A stretch of 64,000 bases of DNA from Aspidapion aeneum (taxonomy: Eukaryota > Arthropoda > Insecta > Coleoptera > Brentidae): assembly GCA_963576565.1 (NCBI GenBank), contig OY755046.1:59809471-59873470 (forward strand). Reading direction: 5' to 3'. Of this stretch, positions 50,947 through 62,711 are shown piece after piece. The notes beneath the pieces were generated by a model. That model did no database searches. It was given only the letters and a program-made list of their open reading frames with translations, and was not told the origin of the DNA. A program made the translations under genes and the position numbers. Numbering within the stretch: the first letter of the stretch is position 1; every line of letters starts with the position of its first letter.

Positions 50947-52106
50947 CAGGGCTCCCAACAGATAAACAGCAAAATAATATGAAAAATATGAAATTTTTTA
51001 ATAAAATTATGAAATTAAGAAAACAAAATATGAAGGAAATATGAATAAAAACTTCAGTTTTTTTTGGGTCCTCTACCAAATGGCTTGTTATGTCAAACCC
51101 AACTGTTTTTTAGGAAAACTCATTTACTCAGCAGAAATATATATTTCTTGATTTTATTTATTAAGAAAAGTATTAGCAAACATTTTGAAATTGAATTAGG
51201 CCTGGATCCCCATCCAAACAACTATGGCCAAACAAAAACAAGGCACATTTCTTAAAGCATATTTTACAACAAGGTATAAAGTGTTTCCGTATTTTTAAAC
51301 CAAGGTCTACTGCAATTATTCAAAGAAATAGAAAAAAAATTATAAATGCAAAAGTTGTAGGCTTTATCCTATACCATCAAAAAAAGTTATAAAAAAACAC
51401 AAACATTGTAAATCTCTTACGGAACATCCTACAAATTATTATGTTAATGATTTGGCTTAAAAAAATAGATATTTTCTTTCTAAACTCAAAAATATATGAT
51501 AAACTGCCATTTGATAAAGCCACTTTAAAATATTAGTATCTACAATTTCTAGCGGTTTGGGACCTACTCTACATTTCTTGAAAATAGGTACCCTATTTTC
51601 TATCTCTTGAAATAAGTGCAGTAGACCTTTGTGGAAATATACCAAAACACTCTGTACATCTAGTAACACAGAAAACTTAAGTATACTCGATGATATAATT
51701 GGTATGCTTTAAATACCTATTCCGAGCTCAAACATTAAAAAAAAATCAACATTACAGAGTAAAAGAGTAAAATTCATGAAAAAGCCCTGCTCAATTAGAC
51801 TTTTTCAGAACTAACCACAGATGACCAAAACAACTAATTAACATAAGAAATGCTACAAACATAAGAATAATAAAACAAAAGGCAAACTTTAATCAGAGTT
51901 TCTCCGAGGCAACAAACTAATAATAAACTAAAAAAGGAACTCAAAATTCAAGACTAGGAAAAATATCGAAAATTTCCACACTTATTCTTTGACTGAGGAT
52001 TCTTCATTGGGGAAAATATGAAGGTTTTTCTAAAAATATGAAGTTTTATGAAGTCTAAAAAAAAAAGTGTACATTTTCATAAAATATGAAGGTACTGAGA
52101 GCCCTG
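50947..52106. mobile_element. 1,160-bp non-autonomous DNA transposon with 6-bp target duplication
   Basis: Ends CAGGGCTCCCAAC and GAGAGCCCTG (inverted CAGGGCTCYCA). Flanked directly by CATATC on both sides (50,941-50,946 and 52,107-52,112). Both subterminal regions carry several ATATGAA copies. hAT-like termini but a 6-bp rather than 8-bp duplication. A second inverted-repeat segment sits inside. Confidence 0.8.
51270..51665. repeat. Inverted-repeat segment nested in the 1,160-bp element
   Basis: AGTGTTTCCGTATTT and AAGGTCTACTGCAATTATT on the left are inverted as AATAAGTGCAGTAGACCTTT and AAACACTCTGTACATC on the right, with a loop of about 230 bp. Possibly a later insertion. Confidence 0.6.
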
Positions 52107-52324
52107 CATATCATTTCAATTGACTACACAAATACGTTAGACCATAAATACATGTTAAAAAAAGTCGAAAAGTGAGGCACTCATAGCCTGCTTTGGAAAC
52201 AATGGCAAATTTAAATTCACAGATGCGAATTTTCAAGTGCGCATGCGTGTATTTTGTCACATAAATACACAGCTGCTGTGTGGGAGGACGTCATATTTAT
52301 TGTTTGTTTAGATTTTGCCAGGGT

Positions 52325-52772
52325 TCCGCCGATATATATCAAGTGATATATCATGATATATCACGATATATATCATGATATTTATAGCTTGATATATATC
52401 CGATATATTCAATAATTTTACTTATTAAACTAAAAAGGTTTTCTACCATTCTAAACATCAGAAAATTTGTCAGTACTCCCCTGTACAAATGTATAAACAT
52501 CTGTAAAGGTGTAGTATCGATCGATTTGGCTGCCGCATAGGCATCGCGGAGCTGACTGGGAATCCCCTGTTTCACATCTAGTGGATCCGCGACGCGACGA
52601 TTTCTTTTGTTTTCTGTTTTTCCAGGTTAGAGCAGTTACTGTGTTTTCCATCTGTGTACTTTTGATTTATTAGTAAGTAGTGATTTTTATTTAATATGCC
52701 AAAACCAAAGCATTTTGATAATGATATATATCATGTGATATGATATTTATATAAATATCATGATATTTTCGA
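52325..52772. repeat. GATATATC palindromic clusters flanking a 300-bp segment
   Basis: 52,329-52,410 and 52,719-52,771 are dense in overlapping palindromes (GATATATC, ATCATGAT). The segment between has minus-strand open frames of 66-74 codons without recognisable motifs. Confidence 0.55.
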
Positions 52773-52827
52773 AACCTGCATTTTGCGGAGTTTTGCGTTT
52801 GTCGTGAAAAGTTTTATATTTTTCTGT

Positions 52828-52911
52828 GAAAAATGGCAAATAGTTCACGTAAAACATATGAGGTTTGTGGAAAATGTCCGGGAGAAGTAAAGGAGTGCCA
52901 TTCCATAGATA
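52828..52911 (+). pseudogene. Short orphan exon, possibly of a transposon
   Basis: ATG then KTYEVCGKCPGEVKECHSID, ending before a GTACAT donor-like site. Cys/His spacing suggests a small zinc-binding N-terminus. No following exon found. GCGCATGCG motifs at about 52,241 and 53,170 may be the ends of a surrounding element. Confidence 0.25.
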
Positions 52912-53566
52912 AGTACATGTATTTTTTTTTCTAATTTGTTAATAAAGTTAAAAGTGGTTTATAAATGCCATTAAACACTCTTCATGGTGTCCACAATAAA
53001 TCTGCGCAACTAATTTTAGAAAAACTACAATTTTAATCAACAATTTGATAAATTTTCACCCCATCAACCAGTTTTGAGAAAAAAAAATAGACATAACCCT
53101 AAATTTTTGAGAGTTGTCAAATAATATAGTGACGTAACGGAGTGGGTTCCAAAACCACCAAAACTGACGCATGCGCAGTAACCAAAATCCTGTCTACCCG
53201 AAAAAAAAAACATTAAGAATTAAATAGGGGTCCTCGCTTCAATCATCGCGTGTGAGAATGCATGGGTATGCCCCATATTTATGCTCTAACGTATATGAGT
53301 AAAAGACTAAAAAATACGTCATAGTCATAAATAACCACACTCAATTTAAAATATGACTTCAAGTTTGATGACAGATAACAAAATGTTTGATCAATACTGA
53401 CCAAGCATAATATCCTTACTAAGTATTTCTTTTTTAATATTGAGATCTTTATTTTTAACACATTAGAGAAATGACAGCTAAATGATTAGCTTGGGTAAAA
53501 CACAAGCTCCTGACAGGGTCTTGTACAGGGTGATCCAAATATGGGGAGTTTAGATACATGCCATTC

Positions 53567-54248
53567 AATTTTAGGACGCCCTTTTCTCCTTTTTCTGTGT
53601 CCTATTGGTTGCCATTCTAGCACCTGCTTTAGTAATCTTTCGTCGTTCCTCCGTTGTACATGCCCGTATCATATCAGTTGTCATTTAGTGATGTCATCCG
53701 TTCTGTTTCCCTCGATCCATTCTTAATTTTTTGGTCTCATTTCTTATATGATATGTTCTAGATATTCTCATTGATCTCCTTATTTCATTTATTTCGACAC
53801 TTTCCATTTTTATTGTGTATTTTTCTGTTACGCGACAAGTCTCTATTCCATACAACAGCGTGCTTTTTACCATTGTTTCATATATATTAAATTTTACATT
53901 CTTTTTTATCTCTCCACTCCATAAAATACTGTTAAGACATCCAAAAACCATTTATGCTTTAACTATTCTTTTTTCCAGTTCTTTGCAGCCTGTTCCTGGC
54001 TTTTCAGATAATGTGTATACATACTCATTGCATGGAGATATTGTTTGTCCATCGTCTAGTTCTAACGCACTTGATTCGTTTCCAATACATAAGTAATGTG
54101 TCTTGTCCATGTTCACTGTTAACCTCCACTTTTGGTATTCTTCCATTAACCTTCTCACCATATACTCCATGTTTTCTTTATCATTAGCTACAATTACTTG
54201 GTCGTCAGCAAACTGTAGTGTGTATATGGTAAATCGGTCGCTAAGTTA
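53567..54248 (-). mobile_element. RTE-like family-2 fragment
   Basis: ORF2 3' region: KSTLLYGIETCRVTEKY, MRISRTYHIRNE and MEYMVRRLMEEYQKWRLTVN in two frames. Starts near the RMNDERL region and stops at the palm. Several frameshifts. Confidence 0.82.
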
Positions 54249-54319
54249 TATGTAGCATTTTTAAAATGTTTTAATTGTTAAAAAACTGTCATTAGCATTA
54301 ATAGATTTTGACCAAAATA

Positions 54320-54540
54320 TAATAAGCTGCTTATAGTATGAAACACTATTTTTCATGGAAATCGGTTCAGCGGTTTAGAAGGTATCTTGTTATGGACAGA
54401 CATACATACACACACAGACAGATGTCACGACAATATTGCTACAATAAGTCAAAATACACCCAAATAACACATTTTCGGCGTTATCTCAAAAAAAAATTCA
54501 TCGAAAACAATACCTTCTCTAGCCATTGCTGCGCGAGCTA
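54320..54540. repeat. GACA/CACA microsatellite-bearing repeat
   Basis: GGAAATCGGTTCAGCGGTTT followed by GACAGACATACATACACACA, a layout common in insect non-autonomous elements but not the same family as the 22.9-kb copy. Confidence 0.5.
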
Positions 54541-55019
54541 GGAAGGCAAAAATAGACTAGTTTACTGTAAACAATAAGATCAATAATAATAATTAATAAA
54601 AAAATTTTGAACAGGTAGCATGAGCATATCAGAAAATTCACCCAATAAAAAAATTCCAGCAAAAGTAGAATTTTGGCCAGCAAATGCCGGTTTGTGTTTG
54701 ATCAATATTTAATGCAAGGGGACAAAGGGAGGGGAGGGAAGGGAAAATAACTTGGCATAGAGTTTAACATCAATATATGTTGTTTCTTTTAACTTATACT
54801 TATACAAGGTGAATAAAAATCTACTTTATTTTTTAAGTTTGACATTATTAAAAGGGCGCTTGTTTCCGCGGGCGTTCCAGCTATCCTGGAGCCTTCAGGA
54901 ATTTGCAGGAATGATGGAAAAAGAGCTGATAGTCTAACCTTAGTTCCTTGGAATAGGGGTAGGCCATTAGTATGGGACGCCACTTGCTCCTATACTATGG
55001 CTAATTCCGAGGGGTGAAC

Positions 55020-55700
55020 AGCTCTCACAATCGGTGTACACATTTCTCACAATCTGTTCACAATCCTTCACAATCTTTACACAATCCCTCCCAATCACCC
55101 ACAATCTCTCACAATCCTTCACAATCTTACCACAATCCTTCACAATCTTACCACAATCCCTCACAATCTTTCACAATCCCTCACAATCTTAGCAAAAGAT
55201 TGTGGAAAAGATTGTGGAGTTTCGCAATCGGCGTACACATTTTGGGGTTCCCTCACAATCTTAGCAAAAGATTGTGGATTTTCGCAATCGGCGTACAAAT
55301 TTTGGGGTCAGCTGGTCACCCCTCGGTTATTAAGCAGCAGGGCCGGTAACTGTAAATGAAGAGGGCGGCAAAAAAATCTATAGACATGATGACCAAAGAA
55401 TTTTTTATGGGACAGTGCCCACCCCGCCCCTTTAGGCGCGCTACGCCGCTGCACAGTCGTCCACCATCCCTCACAATCTTTCACAATCCCTCCCAATCAC
55501 CCACAATCTGTCACAATCTCTCACAATCCTTCACAATCTTACCACAATCCTTCACAATCTTACCACAATCCTTCACAATCTTGCCACAATCCCTCACAAT
55601 CTTGCCACAATCCCTCAGAATCTTTCACAATCTTGCCACAATCCCTCACAATCTTAGCAAAAGATTGTGGATTTTCACAATCGGTGTACACATTTTGGGT
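55020..55700. repeat. CACAATC minisatellite in two blocks
   Basis: Blocks 55,060-55,275 and 55,465-55,700 consist of CACAATCYYTC/TTACC units about 10 bp long, doubled to ~19-20 bp. The array repeatedly ends in CACAATCTTAGCAAAAGATTGTG, a hairpin, followed by TCGGTGTACACATTTTGG. The separating segment is a GGCGTAGC-type repeat. Confidence 0.85.
55335..55462 (-). repeat. GGCGTAGC/GGTCATCATG repeat, copy 2
   Basis: The minus strand reads CAGCGGCGTAGCGCGCCTAA...GGTCATCATGTCT, the same order of blocks as 36,557-36,760. It is inserted within the CACAATC minisatellite. Confidence 0.55.
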
Positions 55701-55744
55701 TAGCTGTTCACCCCTCGGCTAATTCATACATAAATTTAACATCA

Positions 55745-56056
55745 AAAAAAGCGAGAGAAGCGGCAAAAATACGGGAACAAATTAAAATAAACAAATATTC
55801 AGAATTATCTCAAAATTATATTTTTGTTCCTTTTTCTGTAGAGACTTTTGGACCTTGGGGGGAAAAAGCTAAAAATTTTGTCAAAGAACTTGGTGCCAAA
55901 ATCGAATGTAAGTCCCACGAACCTAGATCAACCTCATTTTTGATTCAGAGGTTAAGCCTTGCCATTCAAAGGGGAAATGCAGATTCAGTCATAGGAACCA
56001 GGAAATTTTTAATCTTTAAATGTGTGCTTGGGGATGTATGCTTGCCTGTGTGAGTT
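55745..56056 (+). pseudogene. C-terminal fragment of a retrotransposon-type ORF2
   Basis: An open frame reading KKAREAAKIREQIKINKYSE, FVPFSVETFGPWGEKAKNFV and RSTSFLIQRLSLAIQRGNAD. The FxP..VETxGxWG...QRxSxAxQRGN pattern occurs at the end of reverse-transcriptase polyproteins of several non-LTR groups. Isolated, so a fragment. Confidence 0.5.
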
Positions 56057-56269
56057 TAGAGTTTAACTTTTATTATATTTTTATTGTTTATTTCTTGTTT
56101 TATACTTATTTATGGTAAAAAAAATAAATTATTATAATATATTCAATAACACTCAAAAAAAATTTGTAAAAAATGATTTTGGCACTATATTTGACAATAT
56201 TCTAAAATATTTAAATATTACCCAAAAACTTCTTAAAACTTAAATAAAATATATTTAATATGAAAGAAT

Positions 56270-57440
56270 CAGGCACACCTCTTATGGTATTTCTATAATC
56301 CATCAAACTTGACGAAATTTTGGTATGTTGTAGACGAAACCTTTCTTATCAAAAATTCTCATAGGCCCAACTCAAATTAATAACCAGTTTTTGAAATACA
56401 GGGTGTTGAAAGAGCTAATGTCCAAGAAGCATACTAGCTCTTTAGACAGGTTTTCCAAACATATGCAATGTTACTATTACATATATTTACGATTTATTTA
56501 TTATTGTTAATCTGTTCCCCTATAAAATTATCTACAGGGTGTTTGAGTAAATATAAGTCGAAAGTTTTACTGATAAACAAGCTGTAGTATGTTGTAGATT
56601 AATCCTTGCCCATCAGAAGTTCTCATGGACCCAACTAAAATTAATTTCTAATTTTTAAAATAGTGAGCGTTGAAAGTGATAATGTTCAAGAAGCTACTAG
56701 CTCTTTAGACAGATTTTCCAAACATATACGAAATAATCCTATTACATATAGAGTAGTTATTAGTTTTTAATGATTCTTGACTTATTAAGTATCAAATACA
56801 GCGTGTTTCGACAAATATCATTTTTAAATACTATTAAAAAATATTTAAGTGTTTTGTACATCTGTGCCATGCCCTGTAAAAAACTATAATGCTTGTTTTT
56901 CAGAAAAACTTTTGACTCATATTTATTTAACCACCCTGTAGATAACGTTTTAAAGGTACAGATTGAAAATAATTAATAAATCGAAAATTTTAGTAGTCGT
57001 AACATTGCATAAGTGTTTGTAGAAAACCCATCTAAAGAGCTATAATTTATTTTTAAAAATGGTCATTATTTTAAGTTGGGCCTATAAGAACTTTTGATAC
57101 AAAAGATTCAATCTAAAACGCTTGTTTCTCATTAACACTTTCGAATAATTTTTCTTAAACACTGTGTAGATAATGTTTTAAAGGTACAGCATAAAGTAAA
57201 TAAATAAATCATAAATGTTTGTAATACTAACATTTCACAAATGTATAACATTGCATATGTATATATGCAAAACCTGTCTTATGCTTCTTGGACATTATCA
57301 CTTTCAACACCCTGTATTTCAAAAATTGGACATTAATTTGAGTTGGTCCCATGAGAACTTTTGATAAAAAAGGTTTGGTCTACAACATACCAAAATTTCA
57401 TGAAGTTTGACAGATTACAGAAATCCCATAAGTGTGCCTG
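56270..57440. mobile_element. 1.17-kb element with ~300-bp terminal inverted repeats
   Basis: CAGGCACAC at 56,270 and GTGTGCCTG at 57,440. The arms pair through TTTTGGTATGTTGTAGACSA, TTCTCATRGG and AATACAGGGTGTTGAAAG for about 300 bp. Inner parts repeat the arm sequence again. No coding frame; target duplication not evident. Confidence 0.82.
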
Positions 57441-57904
57441 GATCTTTTATGAAAAGATTTTTGTCATTATTAATCTATTACAAGGACTGAATTGCCTCTA
57501 TTTCTTATAAAAAATTATGTGATTATGAAATCATCACTCTATGAATTATCCCAACAAAATGTTACTATCAAACTTCTAAGAAAGTGATTAAACAATAACA
57601 GGAATAAAAAGTAAACATACTTACTTGGAATCACATAATAATTTTTTGAGTCATTGGGCAAAATCATTTAACAAAATGAGATGACAGCTATTAAAATATT
57701 TTAGGTCTGGAAAAAGATAACTTTCTGTAAAAAAATCTTTAAAATGTCCCTGGAAGTATGCAGTTTTCAAAAAAACAGCTAGCTTCTGATTCTGAAGATA
57801 GCTATAAGATTTTTTAAAGATATATAGCATAGTTTGAAATATTTATGCTATTAGCTCTCTCTTAAGAGAGCAATTACTGGTTATCACAAAATATGAATGG
57901 TACC

Positions 57905-58660
57905 CAAAGTTGTCAGGTACTACAAGTAAAATACTTAAAATTATATTTTTAATACTTGAAAGTAGTTCAAGTACTTTACTTGAAATACAACTAAATGAGT
58001 ACTTGTATTTTTTTAATGTACTTTATTTTGTCATGTAAATTACTTACACACTAAAATGTAGTTTAAGTACAATGCTAAATACTTTTATTATGTATTACAG
58101 TGAAACCTCTCCTTGCAGACACCTCTAATAAGCGGAGACTCCCTTTAGGCAGACAAATTACACTCTGGAGCCGGGGAATTACCTCTTTCCATTTTAGCAC
58201 AGAGACTTAATACTTCTGTCATATTTACAACATATTTTATTCAGCGGGACTGTGTTTATTTTTATTGTTCAGTTGGGTAGTTATAGATCTCTTTGGAATG
58301 GCGCCTAGTAAAAACTTCTTAGTTTATGTGAAAAAATTAAAGTTGTTAACATTTCAAAGAAGGAACATCTATCAGCATGAAAGATTGCTGAAAAATTTAA
58401 CATTGGAAAAACTCAAGCAGTGGAAATTGTTAATTTAATTTAATTTTATTCTTTATCTAATTATTTGATTTTGCTTAGTTTATATGTATTAACTTGTTGT
58501 TTTCCTTAAGTGCACTATTGTAAAATGTTTAAATGGGCTTGACCTGTAAATAAATAAATAATAAATAAATAAATATATATGTGTACAATAAAAAAATGTA
58601 GTCAAAACTTCAATTACTTTTACAAATTTTGATGTACTTTGAACTTGTACTTCTGGTACT
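57905..58660. repeat. TACTTG-rich repeat interrupted by a pogo-like element
   Basis: 57,915-58,095 and 58,590-58,660 are full of AAGTACTTGTA-type motifs, with loosely inverted ends. Resembles hAT-type miniature elements. The segment between belongs to a different element. Confidence 0.4.
58098..58445 (+). pseudogene. Pogo/Tigger-type DNA transposon remnant
   Basis: Starts with CAGTGAAACCTCTCCTTGCA directly after TA, the usual pogo target and terminus. Downstream, MAPSK at 58,298 and, after a frame shift, VVNISKKEHLSA and KIAEKFNIGKTQAVEIVN (58,339-58,437) form the CENP-B-type helix-turn-helix, with one in-frame TGA. The catalytic region and right end are missing. Confidence 0.75.
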
Positions 58661-58664
58661 TTAA

Positions 58665-59300
58665 TAATGTATTGTATGTGACAGACTTGGCAGTAACTGA
58701 CCTGTTTTAGAAATACAGTAGTGAGAGCATACTGTATACAGTAAGCCCCAAGAGATGGCAGAAAGGCTGATAGAGAGTGTCTTTAAGCTTACAACTAGCT
58801 AATGTCTTTGGGGACTTTACTGTAGATAATTTTTTTGAACCACCTAATTTTAATACACTTCTGCCCCCAGCAGTAGCATATTTCAAAAAAAAATTGGGGG
58901 GAGGGCTGAGGCGCAATAGATCCATATGTGGTCACAGTGCATGGAGATCCAGTAGGGCCTGCCACCACTTTCAAATACAATACAAATACAAGGCCCCTTT
59001 AGGCTGTATTTTATGTTTGTATTTATTAAAGATGTTGAAAAATCTTCCCAACTTTGACATTTTAACATCTTGCTAGACATACAATAAAAGCCACAATCAA
59101 TACACAAATTAAATATAAGTTTATAAATTGATTGTAAGAATATGCTATAAGTTCAAAAATAAATCAAGCATTTATCTTTGTTACAATGAAATCGGATGCT
59201 CAGAATAAACAATACCACTTATTTCTATAAACTGAGCCTTAATAAGCCTACGCATAGAAAGAAACAGTAAACTAGGCCATCTAAAATTAAATGAAAAATT
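58665..59300. other. Intergenic, no gene recognised
   Basis: No open frame with known motifs and no repeats shared with the window. Confidence 0.4.
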
Positions 59301-59311
59301 CTTTGTTACTC

Positions 59312-59400
59312 ACCTGCTTAAGTCTTGAATAACACCTTCACACCATTGTTAAAAGCACTAGAACCCTTTTAGCGCTATCAAAAACTTAAAATTTTTGAAA
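59312..59400 (-). other. Possible untranslated first exon (candidate for HEATR5B)
   Basis: On the minus strand GACTTAAGCAG is followed by a strong GTGAGT donor. The sequence ahead (59,400-59,600) is less AT-rich, with TGACGTGAAACGTCA and AAGATGGC, as in promoters. HEATR5B exon 1 has an acceptor-like site before its ATG. Weak evidence; a chance donor is possible. Confidence 0.22.
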
Positions 59401-59889
59401 TGTTGAGTATTTTTTGTCAATGTAAAAAACATCTGACACCAAAAATAAAATAAAAACAACACTCCCAAAATTTGAGGTTATCTTGTGACGTGAAACGTCA
59501 GTGTCAATAAAAAATACGAAGACAGACGGCGCTATACAATTTTAAACGGGGGCGACAAAGATGGCACATGAGACCAAGGGGTTATAACGGTAATCCCGAA
59601 TGCGCGAAGACAGGACCACGTACGTCTGAAAGATATCTGTACTGGGAAAGGGCTTCCAAAAAAACTGCTACAAGCGGGCCGGCATGTTGGATTTCAAATG
59701 AACCCGAACGTATGGCTTGAATAAATTCAGGCTACTGATAATAATGGGTGCTGCGCTCTCAGCGCCATCTCTTTTCTATGCTTAAAACACCCAATAGGTA
59801 CGGGTAGACCTCATAAGAGGTCTATCAGGGGAAATGAATCGAACTCTGCCTTCCGTAGATTCCAGCTACTCTCTGACCCAGAGGGTGAA

Positions 59890-60062
59890 GATATCTCGAA
59901 AGAAGAACACAAAACCCATCTTACAATAGTATTGGGAGATTTCAATGCCAAATTAGGTAAGAAAATGAACATAGAGGAAACTAAAATAGGGGATTTTGGA
60001 TATGGCAAAAGAAATGACAGGGGCACAAGCATTATCAGTTACCTTAGGATAGGAGGATTTGT
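59890..60062 (+). pseudogene. RTE-like endonuclease-domain fragment
   Basis: Frame reads TIVLGDFNAKLGKKMN and GDFGYGKRNDRG, the GDFNAxxG block of apurinic-type endonucleases in RTE-like ORF2. The frame decays after YLRIGGFV. This part is missing from all the 3' copies in the window. Confidence 0.75.
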
Positions 60063-60639
60063 TTAAAAAAATGCCAAGTAAGCGGCTGTGTCAACACAAG
60101 CTTTGTCTACCCAAAAGTTCCAAAATACAAAGTATTTTTTAAAAGTTAAATCAAAAATAAAAATTAATAACAATTTTGACAACGTCAAATCACGGCATTG
60201 ACAAATTGTCAACGTCATTTAAAAGCAGTCCCTTTTAAATTTGATTAAAAGCGTATTCTTTTTTGTTTTGTTAAATTGAATCCAATATGGCGGAACGCTA
60301 GTAGCAGTCATTTTCCATGAATGGTTCTAATATCCTCTAGCAGTACAGATATATTTAAGACGTACGTGACGACGACTAATTAATCCATTGGCGTAGAATT
60401 TTAGCACCGACTAAATAAATTGTTCAAATGGGGTTCATCACAAATTAAATGGAAACATTTTCAAAAAAAAATTGAATTTTTTGTATTTTTTTATACAAAA
60501 TAATTCTTCATTCCCTGTAAAAAGAAAGAAAATATTTTTTTTCTAAGTCAGATGATATCCTGTTTTCTAAGTTTTGAAGGATGGTAAATGTCTCCCTTCC
60601 TCGCACCAGCCAGTTGTTTTAGGAAGAATAAATAAGGAC

Positions 60640-60800
60640 CTATCCTTAAATTACGTAACGCTTAATTGGGGAAAGGGGGGTTTGGCCTTGCGTTACACTC
60701 AATGTTTTTTGAATGTTTTTTTTTTGAAAATGCGTTACAAGAGGGGGAGGGGGGGTTAAAAAATCCTGAATTTTTGCGTTTTTTAATTTAAGGACGTTCC
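60640..60800. mobile_element. Small inverted-repeat element around ACGTAACGC
   Basis: CCTTAAATTACGTAACGC at 60,645 and GCGTTTTTTAATTTAAGGA at 60,776 are inverted ends; the interior is G-rich. Resembles common insect miniature elements. Confidence 0.45.
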
Positions 60801-61180
60801 TAAGGTGCTAGATAATAAGATAAAAATTAGCTAACAATTGTAGAGAAAGTGATATTATTTCATTTTAAACAAATAAAAAATGACAAATAACCTTAGGAAT
60901 AAAAAATATTCTTTATCAAAATTGGCCTACTGCAAAAATAGAGAAGCGGCGCCAAATCCATATTGCTAAATATATTTCGCTTATCTTTTAATACTAATTA
61001 TTTAGTTAATTACCTAATTAATTAAATGAGTGTGAATTGAAAAATTTATAAAAATAAGAGGAAACAATCAAATTAAAAAAAATATTAATATGATTATAAA
61101 AGTTAAATAATTTTTTTTTTATTATTATTTATTTATATTATAACATTTTTGCAATAATTGACGTTTTTTTTGTCGTATGT
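60800..61180. other. AT-rich, nothing recognised
   Basis: Homopolymer-rich sequence with no coding or repeat structure that I can bound. Confidence 0.4.
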
Positions 61181-62400
61181 TTGTCGTGGCAGAAGAAAAT
61201 TGTTTCGCGCTGCGTTTTTCAAAAAAAACCCTGGCAATGCTAACTTTATGCGGAAGTTAGTACTACCACTCCTAAACTTGCAATTTTTAAACATTTTATT
61301 TATGCATTAAATGCATTTTTTTAACCCTGGTAATGCTAACTTTATCCGGAAGTTACCACTACTACTTTTTAACACATGTGAATTTTATTCATTTTATTTA
61401 TGCATTAATTGTATTTGTTTTATCTTAAATTAGTCGTAAAAGAAAAAAAAACTATACTTTTTTGTCATAAATTTGTCGTAAAAGAAAGTCATTTGTCGCG
61501 CTGACAATGCTAACTAAATGCGGAAGTTAGCACTACCACCCTTAATTTTTAAATATTTTATTTATGCATTAAATGTCGTTTGTTTTTATCGTAAATTTGT
61601 CGTAAAATAAAAAATGTCGCGCTGCAATTTTTTAAGCTTTGGAAATGCTAACTTCATACGGAAGTTACCATTATTACTTCTTAAAACTTGCAATTTTAAA
61701 ACATTTTATTTATGGATTAATTGTAATTATTTTATCGTAAATTAGTTGTAAAACAATTTGTCACACTGTGTTTTGTAAAATAAACTCTGGTAATGCTAAC
61801 TAAATGCGGAAGTTAGCATTACCACCCCTATAGCTTCCAATTTTTATACATTTTATTTGGATGCATTAAACGCTCGATTAAGTCGTTTTTTTTTTCGTAA
61901 ATTTGTCGTAAAAAAAATGTCGCGCTGCGTCTTTTTAAGCCCTGGTAATGCTAACTTCATACGGAAGTTACCATTACTAAATTAGCTGTAAAAGAGAAAA
62001 ATTGTCGCCCTGCGGTACTCTGGTAATGCTAAATGCGGAAGTTAGCATTACCACCGCTATGCATTAATTGTCGTTTTTCTGTCGTAAAAGAAAAAAATGT
62101 CGTGCTGCATTTTTTTAAAGCACTAAATGCTAACTTCATGCGAAAGTTATCACTACCACTCTTTAAAACTTGCAATTTTCAAATATTTTATTTAAGCATT
62201 AATTGTCGTTTTTTTTGTTGTAAAAGAAAAACAATTGTCATGATGCGTTTTTTTGAAACCTTGGTAACTTAATGCAGAAGTTAGCGCTTCTACCCTTAAA
62301 ACAAACAATTTTTATACATTTTATTTATGTACTAATTATTGTCTGTTTTTGTTGTAAAAGGAAAGAAAATTGATGTGTAGCGTTTTCAATAAAAAATATT
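61180..62400. repeat. Hairpin satellite array, about nine units of 75-150 bp
   Basis: Each unit holds TGGTAATGCTAACTT, a 7-8 base loop (CATACGG or AAATGCGG) and AAGTTAGCATTACCAC, so it folds into a ~13-bp stem. It is followed by ATTTTATTTATGCATTAA, TGTCGTAAATTTGTCGTAAA and GTCGCGCTGCGTTTTT. Anchors at about 61,237, 61,335, 61,507, 61,645, 61,793, 61,945, 62,022, 62,125 and 62,260. Confidence 0.85.
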
Positions 62401-62711
62401 TTACAAAAAATTTATGCCGAAAATTATGGTCAGTTTGTGGATTATAACATAATTCATTGACTACAATCAGTGGCGATTAAAAAAAAAGTGAAAAATACAT
62501 AATAATAACAATTATCTGTCTTGCTACAAAAGTTAGTTGACCTTCAGTATTTCCATGCAACAATCCCATTTCATATATTTGCAACATTCAAAACAATGTA
62601 TGCTGTGCATAAATACAATACTAAGAAGATAAAGTAGGTACCTATGTCTTTTCTTTAAAGGATAACTATGATCTAAAACACAGAAAAATTATTTATCTGT
62701 TTATGAAAAAG

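Noticed and set aside
54789..54983. A 64-codon minus-strand ORF
   Set aside because: Short, with no motif, no splice partner and no repeat-independent support.
55014..55703. Open frames with HNPSQS or TILPQSF repeats
   Set aside because: Frames across the CACAATC minisatellite only; stops are absent because of the repeat unit.
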